Assembly (NCBI RefSeq): GCF_026625605.1
Contig: NZ_CP113054.1
Location: forward strand, 1,736,001 to 1,800,000
DNA length: 64,000 nucleotides
Reading direction: 5' to 3'
Origin: Luteolibacter sp. SL250
Lineage (GTDB): Bacteria; Verrucomicrobiota; Verrucomicrobiia; Verrucomicrobiales; Akkermansiaceae
The translations under genes were made by a program, and so were the position numbers. Shown in pieces: positions 24,665 through 33,127 of this stretch (position 1 is its first letter; every line of letters starts with the position of its first letter). The notes under the pieces were generated by a model that had not been told where the DNA came from, searched no databases, and saw only the letters and a program-made list of their open reading frames with translations.

Positions 24665-25369
24665 ATGATGAAAAAACTCCTGCTTCTGTTATGGGCCCTG
24701 CCGCTGATGGTTTTCTCGCAGACGAAGGTCTGTCTGGTTTCCGCCTCCGCGGAGTATGGCTCCCGTGATTCGCTGGCAAAGCTGCAGGAGGATCTGGAAA
24801 AGAACGGGATGACTTGCTTCCGTGCTTTCGGCGAGGACAAGGGGAACGGCGTGCCGGGTCTGGAGAAACTGGCGGAGTCCGATGTGCTGGTGCTTTTCAC
24901 CCGCCGCATCGTGCTTCCTCCGGAACAGATGGAGCTGGTGCGCAAGCATGTCGATGCGGGCAAGCCGGTCGTGGGCATCCGCACGGCCAGTCATGGCATC
25001 CAGAACTGGGTGCCGGATGTGAAGGCCTTCGACAAAGAGGTGCTGGGGGGCAGCTATGACGGTCACTACAAGAACAATGAGGCGGCGGAGCTTTCCAGGA
25101 ATGCCGGGCAGGAAGGTCATCCCGTTTTCAAGGACGTAGCCGTTTTCACCACGGATGGAAAACTCTACAAGAATGAGAACCTGGCTGTGGATGTGACGGT
25201 GCTGATGACCGCGAAGAATGCATCCGGCCAGAGCCAACCGGTGGCGTGGACCCGTAAGCACGCGGGCGGGAAGGTGTTCTACACCTCGCTGGGCGTGCAG
25301 TCGGATTTCGAGAAGCCGGAGTTCCGGAAGTTCCTTGCGAATGCCGTGAAGTGGGCGGCGGAGAAGTGA
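24665..25369 (+). CDS. secreted ThuA-like domain protein
   Basis: A 234-residue exported protein. A signal peptide (KLLLLLWALPLMVFS) is followed by a ThuA/glutamine-amidotransferase-like fold: VCLVSASAEYGSRDSL, ADVLVLFTRR-type strand (SDVLVLFTRRIVLP), VVGIRTASHGIQNW at the elbow, and HAGGKVFYTSLGVQSDF near the end. ThuA-like proteins in Verrucomicrobia and Planctomycetes often accompany sugar metabolism. Here it stands 52 bases after queH and is probably separate. ATG at 24665 or 24668 are both possible. Confidence 0.82.
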   Translation: MMKKLLLLLWALPLMVFSQTKVCLVSASAEYGSRDSLAKLQEDLEKNGMTCFRAFGEDKGNGVPGLEKLAESDVLVLFTRRIVLPPEQMELVRKHVDAGKPVVGIRTASHGIQNWVPDVKAFDKEVLGGSYDGHYKNNEAAELSRNAGQEGHPVFKDVAVFTTDGKLYKNENLAVDVTVLMTAKNASGQSQPVAWTRKHAGGKVFYTSLGVQSDFEKPEFRKFLANAVKWAAEK

Positions 25370-25371
25370 GT

Positions 25372-25452
25372 CACTGGGACCGCGGAATTCATTCCGCTCC
25401 GGAGAATCCAGCATCAGTCAAGCCAAGCGGGATGAATCCCGCGGTCCCAGTG
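25372..25452. repeat. REP/BIME-like inverted pair, family B copy 2
   Basis: Arms at 25372-25398 and 25426-25452 are inverted copies matching at 25 of 27 positions. Each arm contains a small inner hairpin (GCGGAAT/ATTCCGC in the left arm). The spacer shares TCCGGAGAATC and CAAGCCA with the copy at 15164-15232, showing they are one family although the arm sequence differs. Confidence 0.85.
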
Positions 25453-25491
25453 CGAGATATCTCCATCACACTTTATCCCATCATATCCCAT

Positions 25492-25530
25492 CAAAAAAAA
25501 ACGCCGGTCGGATGACCGGCGTTCTTTTTT
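25492..25530. terminator. bidirectional intrinsic terminator
   Basis: A 10-bp stem AACGCCGGTC / GACCGGCGTT with loop GGAT, flanked by a run of A on the left and T on the right. It serves the convergent ThuA-like and PilT-type genes. Confidence 0.92.
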
Positions 25531-25550
25531 GAACGTGTTGCGAAGTCAGC

Positions 25551-26660
25551 TCAATGTGCCTTCGGGTCTCCGCCGGAAGCATCGCCGAGGTGCTGCTTGT
25601 CTTCCGGAAGGAACTTCTTGAAGCGGTTTTTGTCGATCGCCTTCATGTAGGCTTCTTCCGGCGAGATCATGCCTTCCCGGAGCTTGTTCCAGATGGACTC
25701 GTCCATGAACTGCATGCCGTCCGCCTTGCCGCCGGTGATGACGTCATAGAGCTTCTGGGTGGCGCCTTCACGGATGATGGCGCTGACGGCGGGAGTGGCG
25801 AACATGATCTCGTGCACGGCGGTCCGGCCGGGCTTGTCCACCCGCTTGCAGAGAAGCTGTGCGACGACGCCGCGGAGGGAGGACGCGAGCATGGTGCGCA
25901 CCTGCGACTGCTGGTCGGCGGGGAACACGTCGATGATCCGGTCAACCGTCTTGCGGGCATTGTTGGTGTGGAGGGTTCCGAACACCAGCAGGCCGGTCTC
26001 CGCCGCGGTGAGCGCCAGGGAGATGGTTTCCAGGTCCCGCATCTCACCGACGAGAACGATGTCCGCGTCTTCCCGCAGGGCGGCCCGCAGACCATCGGAG
26101 AACGACGGTGTCTGGATCGGCACCTCGCGCTGGGTGATGATGGACTTCTTGTTCGAGTGAACGAACTCGATCGGCTCCTCGATGGTGATGATGTGCCGGT
26201 TGAAGTTCGTGTTGATGTAGTCGAGCAGGGCCGCGAGCGTGGTGGACTTTCCGGAGCCGGTGGGGCCGGTGACCAGCACCAGGCCGGAGCGCATGTGGCC
26301 GAATTCCTTCACGACTTCCGGCACGCCGAGGGATTCGAGCGCGGCGATCTCCGTTGGGATGAGACGGAACACGGCGCCAAGGCCGTTCTGCTGCTTGAGG
26401 TAGTTGCAGCGGAAGCGGGAGTTCTCATCCATCTCGTAGGCGAAGTCGAGGTCGCCGGTGGCGAGGTAGCGCTCGAACGCCTTCGGGTCGCAGATTTCGG
26501 CGAGCAGGTCGCGGAAGGAATCGCCCTCCAGCGGAGGTTGCTCCGGGATGGCGGTCACCGCCCCGTGGACACGGATCTTCGGGGGCTGGCCCTCGGAAAG
26601 GTGGAGGTCCGAACCTTTGGATTCGATGAGGTATTGGAAGTAGGCGTCGATCTGAGCCAT
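25551..26660 (-). CDS. PilT/PilU-type type IV pilus retraction ATPase, second paralogue
   Basis: A 369-residue secretion-type ATPase. Walker A is GPTGSGKST, the Asp box region is TIEEPIEFVHSN, and Walker B/AIRED-like region is ALREDADIVLVGEMRDLETI, followed by the His box GTLHTNNA. It powers pilus retraction or accessory retraction at the inner-membrane base. The N-terminal PAS-like domain (SKGSDLHLSEGQPPKIR) is standard. A C-terminal charged extension (KKFLPEDKQHLGDASG) distinguishes it from the neighbour and recalls PilU. It follows the other paralogue after 42 bases. Confidence 0.93.
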   Translation of the reverse strand: MAQIDAYFQYLIESKGSDLHLSEGQPPKIRVHGAVTAIPEQPPLEGDSFRDLLAEICDPKAFERYLATGDLDFAYEMDENSRFRCNYLKQQNGLGAVFRLIPTEIAALESLGVPEVVKEFGHMRSGLVLVTGPTGSGKSTTLAALLDYINTNFNRHIITIEEPIEFVHSNKKSIITQREVPIQTPSFSDGLRAALREDADIVLVGEMRDLETISLALTAAETGLLVFGTLHTNNARKTVDRIIDVFPADQQSQVRTMLASSLRGVVAQLLCKRVDKPGRTAVHEIMFATPAVSAIIREGATQKLYDVITGGKADGMQFMDESIWNKLREGMISPEEAYMKAIDKNRFKKFLPEDKQHLGDASGGDPKAH

Positions 26661-26702
26661 GATGGTGGGTTTTGGAAAATTTGGTGGAAAGGAAGGAGCG
26701 CT

Positions 26703-27785
26703 TCAGGATTTGAAGAACGAATGCATCTGGGCCTTGTCCTCGGAGCGGAAGATCGCCTCCTCGCGGGAGATGACGCCTGCGGTGACCAGACGGCGGAGGG
26801 ACTCGTCCATGGTGACCATGCCGACGTGCTTGCCGGTCTGCATGATGCCGGGGAGCATGAAGGTCTTGCCCTCACGGATGCAGTTTGCGACCGCGGGGGT
26901 GTTCACCAGAAGCTCTACGGCCAGAGTCCGGCCGTTTCCGTCCACGCGCGGGACGAGCTGCTGGGAAAGGATGCCGCGCAGGGATTCCGAGACCATGATG
27001 CGGATCTGGTCCCGCTGGTCCGTGGGGAACACGTCCAGCACACGGTCCAGCGTCCGTGGCGCGTTGCCGGTGTGGAGCGTTCCAAGGACAAGGTGACCGG
27101 TTTCCGCGGCGGTGAGGGCGAGCTGGATGGTCTCCAGGTCGCGCATTTCACCGACCATGATGACGTCCGGATCTTCCCGGAGCGCGCCACGCAGCGCCTT
27201 CGCGAAGGAATCCGTGTGGGTGTGGACTTCCCGTTGGTTCACCTGGCAGCCCTTGGACTCGAAGACATACTCGATCGGGTCTTCCAGGGTGAGGATGTGG
27301 TCCTCGCGGTCCCTGTTGATGAAGTCAACCAACGCGGCGAGGGTGGTGGATTTCCCGGAGCCCACGGCCCCGGTCACCAGGACGATGCCGTTCTGGTAGC
27401 GGGTGAGCGGGACCACGCTCTCCAGCGGCAGGCCGATCTCCTCGATCGAGCGGATGTTGGTGTCGATGATCCGGAAAGTCATGTCATAGCCGAGGCGCTG
27501 CTTGACCACGGAGGCGCGGAAGCGGCCTTGGGCGTTCTGATAGGCGAAGTCGATGTCCCCGTGGCTCTGCAGGCGGTCCCATTTGTCATCCGTGAGGAAG
27601 GATCGCGCGAGGCGTTCGGTATCGGTCGCGGACAGCGGTGGATGGTCCGACCAGATCGGCGACAGGTGCCCGAAACGCCGCCATGCGGGCGGGTAGGCGG
27701 TCGGCAGATGGAGATCGGAGCACTGGTATTCGCGCCCTAACTGGAGGTATTGGTCAACGTGGTCGAGAACCTGATGGTCGGACAT
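26703..27785 (-). CDS. pilT: PilT-type type IV pilus retraction ATPase, first paralogue
   Basis: A 360-residue PilT-family ATPase with Walker A GAVGSGKST (Val replacing the usual Thr in the loop), Asp box TLEDPIEYVFES, ALREDPDVIMVGEMRDLETI and His box GTLHTGNAPRT. It drives pilus depolymerisation in twitching motility or DNA uptake. The N-terminal domain has the common SDLHLP signature. It is immediately upstream of the second paralogue, a pilT-pilU-like arrangement, and downstream of three small membrane-protein genes. Confidence 0.93.
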   Translation of the reverse strand: MSDHQVLDHVDQYLQLGREYQCSDLHLPTAYPPAWRRFGHLSPIWSDHPPLSATDTERLARSFLTDDKWDRLQSHGDIDFAYQNAQGRFRASVVKQRLGYDMTFRIIDTNIRSIEEIGLPLESVVPLTRYQNGIVLVTGAVGSGKSTTLAALVDFINRDREDHILTLEDPIEYVFESKGCQVNQREVHTHTDSFAKALRGALREDPDVIMVGEMRDLETIQLALTAAETGHLVLGTLHTGNAPRTLDRVLDVFPTDQRDQIRIMVSESLRGILSQQLVPRVDGNGRTLAVELLVNTPAVANCIREGKTFMLPGIMQTGKHVGMVTMDESLRRLVTAGVISREEAIFRSEDKAQMHSFFKS

Positions 27786-27796
27786 GGGATGGGGTT

Positions 27797-28201
27797 TTAT
27801 TTATAAAAAGGAGTAACACGCCGCTGAGGGCGAGAAGGAATTTCATCTCCGGCGAATTTTGCGGCGATGTAGTTCTTCAACTGGCCCGTGAGCCAGACTT
27901 TCAGGAACGGACGGAGCGCGGCGATGGCGAGGGTGAACAGCACTCCCAGCAGGGTTTTCTTCTTCGCCGGGAGTTTCTCTTTCTTCGCCTTGCGGCGGAA
28001 AAGAAGGCTGGTGGCCATGCCCGCGACCAAGGAACCGCCGAGCCAACCGGTGGGGTGGCTGCGGAGGGAATCCTTCACCCTGGAGGGGACGTCCAGCTTG
28101 TGCTTGAGCGTGCGGATCTCCGAGCCGAGGACACCGCGGGCCTCGGCGCTGGTACGGATCAGTCGTTGGATTTGTTCGGAGATTGGAAGTTCGCTAGCCA
28201 T
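27797..28201 (-). CDS. small membrane protein of the YqjDE-like cluster
   Basis: A 134-residue protein with an N-terminal helical region (PISEQIQRLIRTSAEARG), a glycine-rich hydrophobic segment (GWLGGSLVAGMATSLLF), a basic linker (RRKAKKEKLPAKKK) and a second hydrophobic helix (LLGVLFTLAIAALRPFL). Its start overlaps the end of the YqjE-like gene by 43 bases. It ends 11 bases before pilT. No named family is recognised; by position it corresponds to the third member of yqjD-yqjE-yqjK-like operons. Confidence 0.75.
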   Translation of the reverse strand: MASELPISEQIQRLIRTSAEARGVLGSEIRTLKHKLDVPSRVKDSLRSHPTGWLGGSLVAGMATSLLFRRKAKKEKLPAKKKTLLGVLFTLAIAALRPFLKVWLTGQLKNYIAAKFAGDEIPSRPQRRVTPFYK

Positions 28202-28590
28202 TCGCGGTCTTTCTTGAATTCGGCACGGGTAAACTCGAATGTGGCGGGTCCCGGCTTTCTGGCAATGAGGATCAGGATCAGGGCGATGAACAGGTGGATG
28301 CCGCCTGCGGATAGGGTCACCCAATACCAGGGCCAGCCTGCGGAAGCGGAGATGGCACCGATCCCGCCCGCCACCAGGACGATCCAGGCGAGCAGAAGGA
28401 GAATGGCCGCCGCCGCGAACAGGATGCCCCGTTTCAACCCGGAACCAGCGGCCTGCTGGAACTCGAGCTGGACCAGTGCGATCCGCGAGCCCACCAGGTC
28501 CGCCAGCGCCGTGCGCCAGTTGGGCGGCACGGAAGGGCCGCCCGAAGGGGCCGCCGGGTAAGATGGATTCGTGCCAGTAGGATGATTCAT
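28159..28590 (-). CDS. phage-holin-like membrane protein (YqjE/DUF1469 type)
   Basis: A 143-residue protein with two adjacent transmembrane helices (GILFAAAAILLLLAWIVLVAGG and YWVTLSAGGIHLFIALILIL, abbreviated here by their cores LFAAAAILLLLAW and GGIHLFIALILI). An amphipathic N-terminus (ALVQLEFQQAA) and a charged C-terminal tail complete it. This is the holin-3-superfamily/YqjE layout; such proteins are envelope-stress or ribosome-associated partners rather than true holins. It lies between the YqjD-like gene and the overlapping next gene. Confidence 0.78.
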   Translation of the reverse strand: MNHPTGTNPSYPAAPSGGPSVPPNWRTALADLVGSRIALVQLEFQQAAGSGLKRGILFAAAAILLLLAWIVLVAGGIGAISASAGWPWYWVTLSAGGIHLFIALILILIARKPGPATFEFTRAEFKKDREWLANFQSPNKSND

Positions 28591-28652
28591 ATCAGAAAAC
28601 CCGCTGCCGCTCCCGGTGGAGGACGGCAACGGGTGGAAGGAGAGGACAGGAC

Positions 28653-29096
28653 TCAGCGGCGGAGGATCAGGCCGATGAGGAAACCGACGCCAAGGGCACC
28701 CAGGACGGATTTGGTGGGGTTCTGGCGGATGTAGTCCTCTGCGGTGACATGGAGTTCCTTCGCCTTCACGCGGGTATCCTGCCATTGCTCGGTGGCGGTT
28801 TCACGGAACTGGTGGGCGCGTTCGGAGGCGGCATGTTTGAGGGCCTCCGCCTTTTCGGCTGCGGTGGTTTTGAATTGGGAGGCCTTCTCGCTGGCGACCT
28901 CGCGGAACTGGTGGGCGGATTCGACGGCCTTCTCCTTGAGGGCGTTCGCCTGGGCGGAGGCGGTGCTGGCCAGTTCGCGGACTTTCTCGCCGGCTGCGGC
29001 ACGGAGATCATTTGCGGCCTGCGCGACCGATGGGGAACCCTGGGTGAAGCCTGCTTCCGGATCCAGGTTGTTAGGGGTGGCGAATGAGTCTGACAT
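28653..29096 (-). CDS. DUF883/YqjD-like repeat-helix membrane protein
   Basis: A 147-residue protein made of a long amphipathic helix with repeated units such as EKASQFKTTAAEKAEALK and ERAHQFRETATEQ, followed by a glycine-rich C-terminal membrane segment (SVLGALGVGFLIGLILRR). That is the ElaB/YgaM/YqjD layout, whose members bind ribosomes and the inner membrane in stationary phase. It leads a leftward cluster of five genes ending with the two PilT-type ATPases. Confidence 0.85.
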   Translation of the reverse strand: MSDSFATPNNLDPEAGFTQGSPSVAQAANDLRAAAGEKVRELASTASAQANALKEKAVESAHQFREVASEKASQFKTTAAEKAEALKHAASERAHQFRETATEQWQDTRVKAKELHVTAEDYIRQNPTKSVLGALGVGFLIGLILRR

Positions 29097-29339
29097 TTGG
29101 GTGGTTAGGTTGAATTACCGATGACTTGGTTGAAGCGTCAACTTCCGCAAGGTTGGCACCGCAAGTGCCGGGGTGCAAGGAGTGACTTCATGATTCCTGC
29201 CGGGCCGCGTCATCCTGTTAGCCAATTGCGGATGGCACGTTCATCCGCGGACGGCACGGGCGCGTGGCGGATGGCGGGAAGCCGGGAAAGATGAGAAAGG
29301 GTTCGCAATCAGGCCTGGATCCGGCATATACGGATTTCC

Positions 29340-30596
29340 ATGTGCTTGGGTTCCACCTGGTATCTGGTCGTTGGATGGTCGTTCATCTGCTGGTGGGCGG
29401 CGGATGTCAGGGCGGAGGAACATCCGGTGGTCGGGGTTCTCCGTGAGACAGCGGGGAAAACCATGGCGGAGCTGGAGACGGACGAGGTTTTCAAAGAGGC
29501 GGAGCTTGCCAAGAAATACCTGGCTGCACTGGACTTGCTTGAAAAGAAACTGGCGGCGGAGGGGGATCTGGACGGGATTGTCGGTTTGCGGGAGGAGAAG
29601 AAGGCGGTTGCGGAGAATGGCACGGCGTCGGGACATTCCGGTACCGCTCTGGTCGGGCTCCGCGGGAAGTACCTCCAGCTACGGGAGGACCTGCGGAGGG
29701 AGACGGACAAGGAGCGGGCGAAACTGTTGGCAGGCGTGAAACAGGCGGTCACGGGGAAGGAGAGCGAGCTGGTGAAAGCCGGTGATGTGGATGGAGCTTT
29801 GGAAATCCGTCGTGACGGGGAACGTCTGCTGGGGGAGCTTTCCAAGGACATGGCTGGATCCGGGACCGGAGCAGGCATGGCCGCTTCCCCCGGTTCTGTC
29901 AGCCTGCCGGAGATCCGGACGGCGGAGGATCTCAGAGCGTTCCTTGCCGGATCGGTTTGGAAAGTGACCGGTGGCAGCGGTTCCATCCGCAGCAGGATCG
30001 AGTTCGGCATGGATGGAAATGCGACCGCCGATGACGGGAGGAAGCTGGGTGGATGGTCGTGCGATGACGCGCGCACTTTCCGCATATCCGCCGCCGGCAA
30101 TACCGGGGTCTTCGGCCCGGGTTGGGATTCGTTCGAACTTTCACTCGCGGACGGCGGCAAGGTATCGGCAACCAAGGTGACGAACCCCCATCATGGCAGG
30201 ACCGTCCGGTTGAGGTTGGCGGATGACGCGAAGACGGGTCTTTCCTTCAGCAAGGGAAGGCCCGCCCGGACCAGTCAGGAGGCGGACACGGTCCGCATGG
30301 TCTGCGGGCTGTCGGATCCGGATCACGTTTCCTTTGAGTATCCGCCGGGCAGAGGCTCCTATCTCCGGCACATCAAATATGTGCTGAACTGCCACGAGCG
30401 GCCGGACCAGATGACGCCGCTGTTCCGCGAGGACGCGACGTTCAAGGTGGTCCCCCTCGATGACGGGGCCGTGAGGCTGGAAGCGGTGAATTTCCCGGGG
30501 TTCTTCCTGGCCGTGGATGCAGGGAAGGGGCAGGTGGTTCTCAGAAAGGATCCTGGCCTTCCGGTTTCCCGTTTCCGGTTGGAGCCGGGCGGTTGA
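29340..30596 (+). CDS. secreted protein with AbfB-like C-terminal domain
   Basis: A 418-residue exported protein. The N-terminus (WYLVVGWSFICWWAADVRA) is a signal peptide, followed by a helical charged region (about 30-170) and a Gly-rich linker. A middle domain contains SVWKVTGGSGSIRSRIEF. The last 120 residues resemble the AbfB arabinofuranose-binding trefoil: FEYPPGRGSYLRHIKYVL, FREDATFKV and VNFPGFFLAV are the repeating motifs. This suggests binding of plant polysaccharide side chains; no glycosidase domain is visible. It stands alone, convergent with the AsmA-like gene. Confidence 0.75.
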   Translation: MCLGSTWYLVVGWSFICWWAADVRAEEHPVVGVLRETAGKTMAELETDEVFKEAELAKKYLAALDLLEKKLAAEGDLDGIVGLREEKKAVAENGTASGHSGTALVGLRGKYLQLREDLRRETDKERAKLLAGVKQAVTGKESELVKAGDVDGALEIRRDGERLLGELSKDMAGSGTGAGMAASPGSVSLPEIRTAEDLRAFLAGSVWKVTGGSGSIRSRIEFGMDGNATADDGRKLGGWSCDDARTFRISAAGNTGVFGPGWDSFELSLADGGKVSATKVTNPHHGRTVRLRLADDAKTGLSFSKGRPARTSQEADTVRMVCGLSDPDHVSFEYPPGRGSYLRHIKYVLNCHERPDQMTPLFREDATFKVVPLDDGAVRLEAVNFPGFFLAVDAGKGQVVLRKDPGLPVSRFRLEPGG

Positions 30597-30610
30597 AAAG
30601 CGTGGTGCGC

Positions 30611-33109
30611 TTATCTGACCCGGAGCGCTCTGGGGGCGGGTTCTTCGACGGCGCGTGCCTTCGGCGGATTGAGCAGCGTTTCTTCCTGATCTTTCGGCGG
30701 GGAGGTGAACAATTCGCTCTTCCAGTCCGCGTCCCGCATCGGTCCGGTTCCGTGGAACTGGAACAGGCCGTAGAACGGCCGAAGCGGCAGGGTGATGAGA
30801 CCTAGGAAGCCGCGCGCGTTCATCCGCACGGTCATGTCGATGTTGCGGGTGGCCAGGTCGATGTTGCCGTCTCCTGTGAAGACCAAGGAAGAGGTGCTGG
30901 TCCGGAAGTCATGGCTGCTCAGCACCCCTTTGTGGATCTGGAAGTTGAGGAAGGCGTCCTTCGCCCGCTCATGGCCGGCCCTCCGGTCACCGAGCGCGGC
31001 GGCCACCAGCTTGGAGAGGGGGCCGAACACCGGCACGGAAAAGAGTTCCGCCTTCTCAAGACCCAGCAATCCCGTGCCGTTGAGCGTCTCAATCTTTCCG
31101 TTGCTGCAGTCGAATTCGATCCGGCCCGTGGTGGTCCCGCCGCCTTCCATCTGGAATCCATAGGTGGACGCCACCTCGGGCAGGCCGACCTTGGTCCAGC
31201 TCACTTCTCCGCCCAGTTTGCCCTTGTGGAATTCAAACCGGGAACTGACCGGCCCGCCGAACGCCCGGAAGGTGAGGTCATCCACCAGCACCTGATCCCC
31301 GAGGATCAGCACCTGGCCCCGCGGTTGGAACAGGGTGATGGTCTCTCCCAGGAATTTGTAATCCGCCGCCCTTTCGGAGCTGAAGGAGACGGTGAGGTTG
31401 GTGCGGCCCTGCGGTGTCACATCGACGATGCCGGATCCTTTCAGGTTCGGTGGGGATTGGAACCGGTAGGCCTCCAGATCGTCCGCGATCTTGGGGGCGA
31501 ACAGGCGGACCAGGGGCGCGGCCCACATGGTGCCCTCCACTCCTTCGATCTCCACGTGCCGCGGGGCCGGGTCGTAGCGGACGCGTCCGACCTTGGTGGT
31601 GCCCCGGCTGGGACCGCCGTAGGCATTCCGGAGGCCATAGTTGTCGTAGTTGAAGACCACGGTGCCGTCGTAGAAGTCCAAGGCGTGGTGACTGAGGTCG
31701 AACGAACACTTCGCCATCGCCACCGGCACACCCTTGAAGGTGACATTGTCCACCTGTCCGCGGCCGGTGTAGGCCCAGGATTTCCTTTCACGGGTATCGA
31801 ATCCGCCTTCCAGCTCGATATCCACCTTCGCCCCGGGCAGTTTCCCGAAATCATTGATCACGATCTCCAGCGGCTGGCCGGTGAAGAACGGCAGATAGAC
31901 CTCACTGGGAAGGGTGGACCTGAGGGCCATCTGGACGATGGGACCCTGGATGAGGGCCTTTCCCGTGGCCACTCCGTCTTTCCGGGTGAGGACGGTGTCC
32001 AGCAGGTAAAGGTTCCCTTCGTGCCACGAGAAGGAAGTTCCCACCGTGTCGAAGGCGACGCCTTTCATCATCACGGATTCGCATGCCGCGCTGCCTGTCA
32101 CCCGGATGTCCGGAGGGGCGTCCTTCCGCAGCTTGAAGCTCCCCACCGCCTCGAGTTTCTGGCTGCCGCCGAAAGTGATCTGCGGGATGGCGGGGAGGTC
32201 CGCCCAGGATTTCAGGAGGCCGGGGATCTCCAGACCGGATGTCATTTCGAAACGGCCCTCCCCGGAATGGATGTCGTAGTCCACGCGCGCCTCCAGTTCC
32301 CCGCGTTCATCCACCGCATGGAGGGAGGTCAGGGTGAGCAAATTCCCGATCAGGGTCGCCCGTGTGTTGATCTGGTCGAGCACGTGGCCGTTTTTCTCCA
32401 TTTCCCGCGCCTGGAGGCTGATGCGGGCGTTCAAGGTGGACTTGTCCGAAAGGTCTCCTTCCGCGAAGATCCTCAGCACCGGAGGCCGCTTCTCGTCGAA
32501 GGTCCATTTCTCCAGTTCGCGGATGAAGCGCGCCGCGACTTCCCGGCGCTTGGCCTCGTTGGGGTCCTCCTTGTGTTCCCCTTCCTTCTGTTGGTAGCCC
32601 AGCATGCGCGCGCCGAAGATCACGTCGATGCCGGCGATCTTTCCGCGGACGTCCCGTGCCTCAAGCAGCCGTCCACCGGGCATGAGCACGGTGCCGTTGA
32701 GGTCGGTGATTTCCAGCCGGGTGGAATCCGGATTCCGCGGGTCCAGCGGCATGCTGAGCCGGGCGTCGCTCAGCTCGACCTTGGTGAGGCGGAATTTCTT
32801 CCGGATCAGCTCGGCCTTGTTGAAATCCAGGACGATCCGTTCGAGCTGGGAGACCTCCAGCCGCTTCTCCTTGTCGGAAAAGACCCGGACGCCGCTGGCG
32901 ATGATCCCTTTGAACGGGATGTAGGAGAGTGAATCAATGGTGAGGAAGGTGCCCTGCTTTCCGCATTCCTCCTCGATCGTCGCGCGCCAGGTTTCCGGCA
33001 GGCCGGTGCGGTTCGCCCACCAGATGATGGTCCCGACGGCAACCAACGACAGGGCTGCGGCGATGAATAGCGCCGTTCGGAGATTACGGATGAAATGCCA
33101 GCGCCACAT
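30611..33109 (-). CDS. large AsmA-like/DUF3971-type envelope protein
   Basis: An 832-residue protein with one N-terminal membrane anchor (ALFIAAALSLVAVGTIIWW) and a long beta-rich periplasmic part. The C-terminal section, with GTGLLGLEKAELFSVPVFGPLS and TGDGNIDLATRNIDMTVRMN, matches AsmA/TamB-like families thought to form lipid-transfer bridges between membranes. A second protein of the same kind is at 58115-60007. It is the last gene of a leftward operon with radC, a membrane protein and a Dabb protein; radC ends 18 bases before it. Confidence 0.82.
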   Translation of the reverse strand: MWRWHFIRNLRTALFIAAALSLVAVGTIIWWANRTGLPETWRATIEEECGKQGTFLTIDSLSYIPFKGIIASGVRVFSDKEKRLEVSQLERIVLDFNKAELIRKKFRLTKVELSDARLSMPLDPRNPDSTRLEITDLNGTVLMPGGRLLEARDVRGKIAGIDVIFGARMLGYQQKEGEHKEDPNEAKRREVAARFIRELEKWTFDEKRPPVLRIFAEGDLSDKSTLNARISLQAREMEKNGHVLDQINTRATLIGNLLTLTSLHAVDERGELEARVDYDIHSGEGRFEMTSGLEIPGLLKSWADLPAIPQITFGGSQKLEAVGSFKLRKDAPPDIRVTGSAACESVMMKGVAFDTVGTSFSWHEGNLYLLDTVLTRKDGVATGKALIQGPIVQMALRSTLPSEVYLPFFTGQPLEIVINDFGKLPGAKVDIELEGGFDTRERKSWAYTGRGQVDNVTFKGVPVAMAKCSFDLSHHALDFYDGTVVFNYDNYGLRNAYGGPSRGTTKVGRVRYDPAPRHVEIEGVEGTMWAAPLVRLFAPKIADDLEAYRFQSPPNLKGSGIVDVTPQGRTNLTVSFSSERAADYKFLGETITLFQPRGQVLILGDQVLVDDLTFRAFGGPVSSRFEFHKGKLGGEVSWTKVGLPEVASTYGFQMEGGGTTTGRIEFDCSNGKIETLNGTGLLGLEKAELFSVPVFGPLSKLVAAALGDRRAGHERAKDAFLNFQIHKGVLSSHDFRTSTSSLVFTGDGNIDLATRNIDMTVRMNARGFLGLITLPLRPFYGLFQFHGTGPMRDADWKSELFTSPPKDQEETLLNPPKARAVEEPAPRALRVR

Positions 33110-33127
33110 TTTGCCGGAGGCCGCAAT

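Noticed and set aside
25554..27740. A 728-codon plus-strand frame across both PilT genes
   Set aside because: Antisense to two complete ATPases with Walker motifs; no family features.
28159..28590. Phage holin as evidence of a prophage
   Set aside because: The holin-like protein sits in a YqjD/YqjE-type cluster; no phage structural or integrase genes are near.
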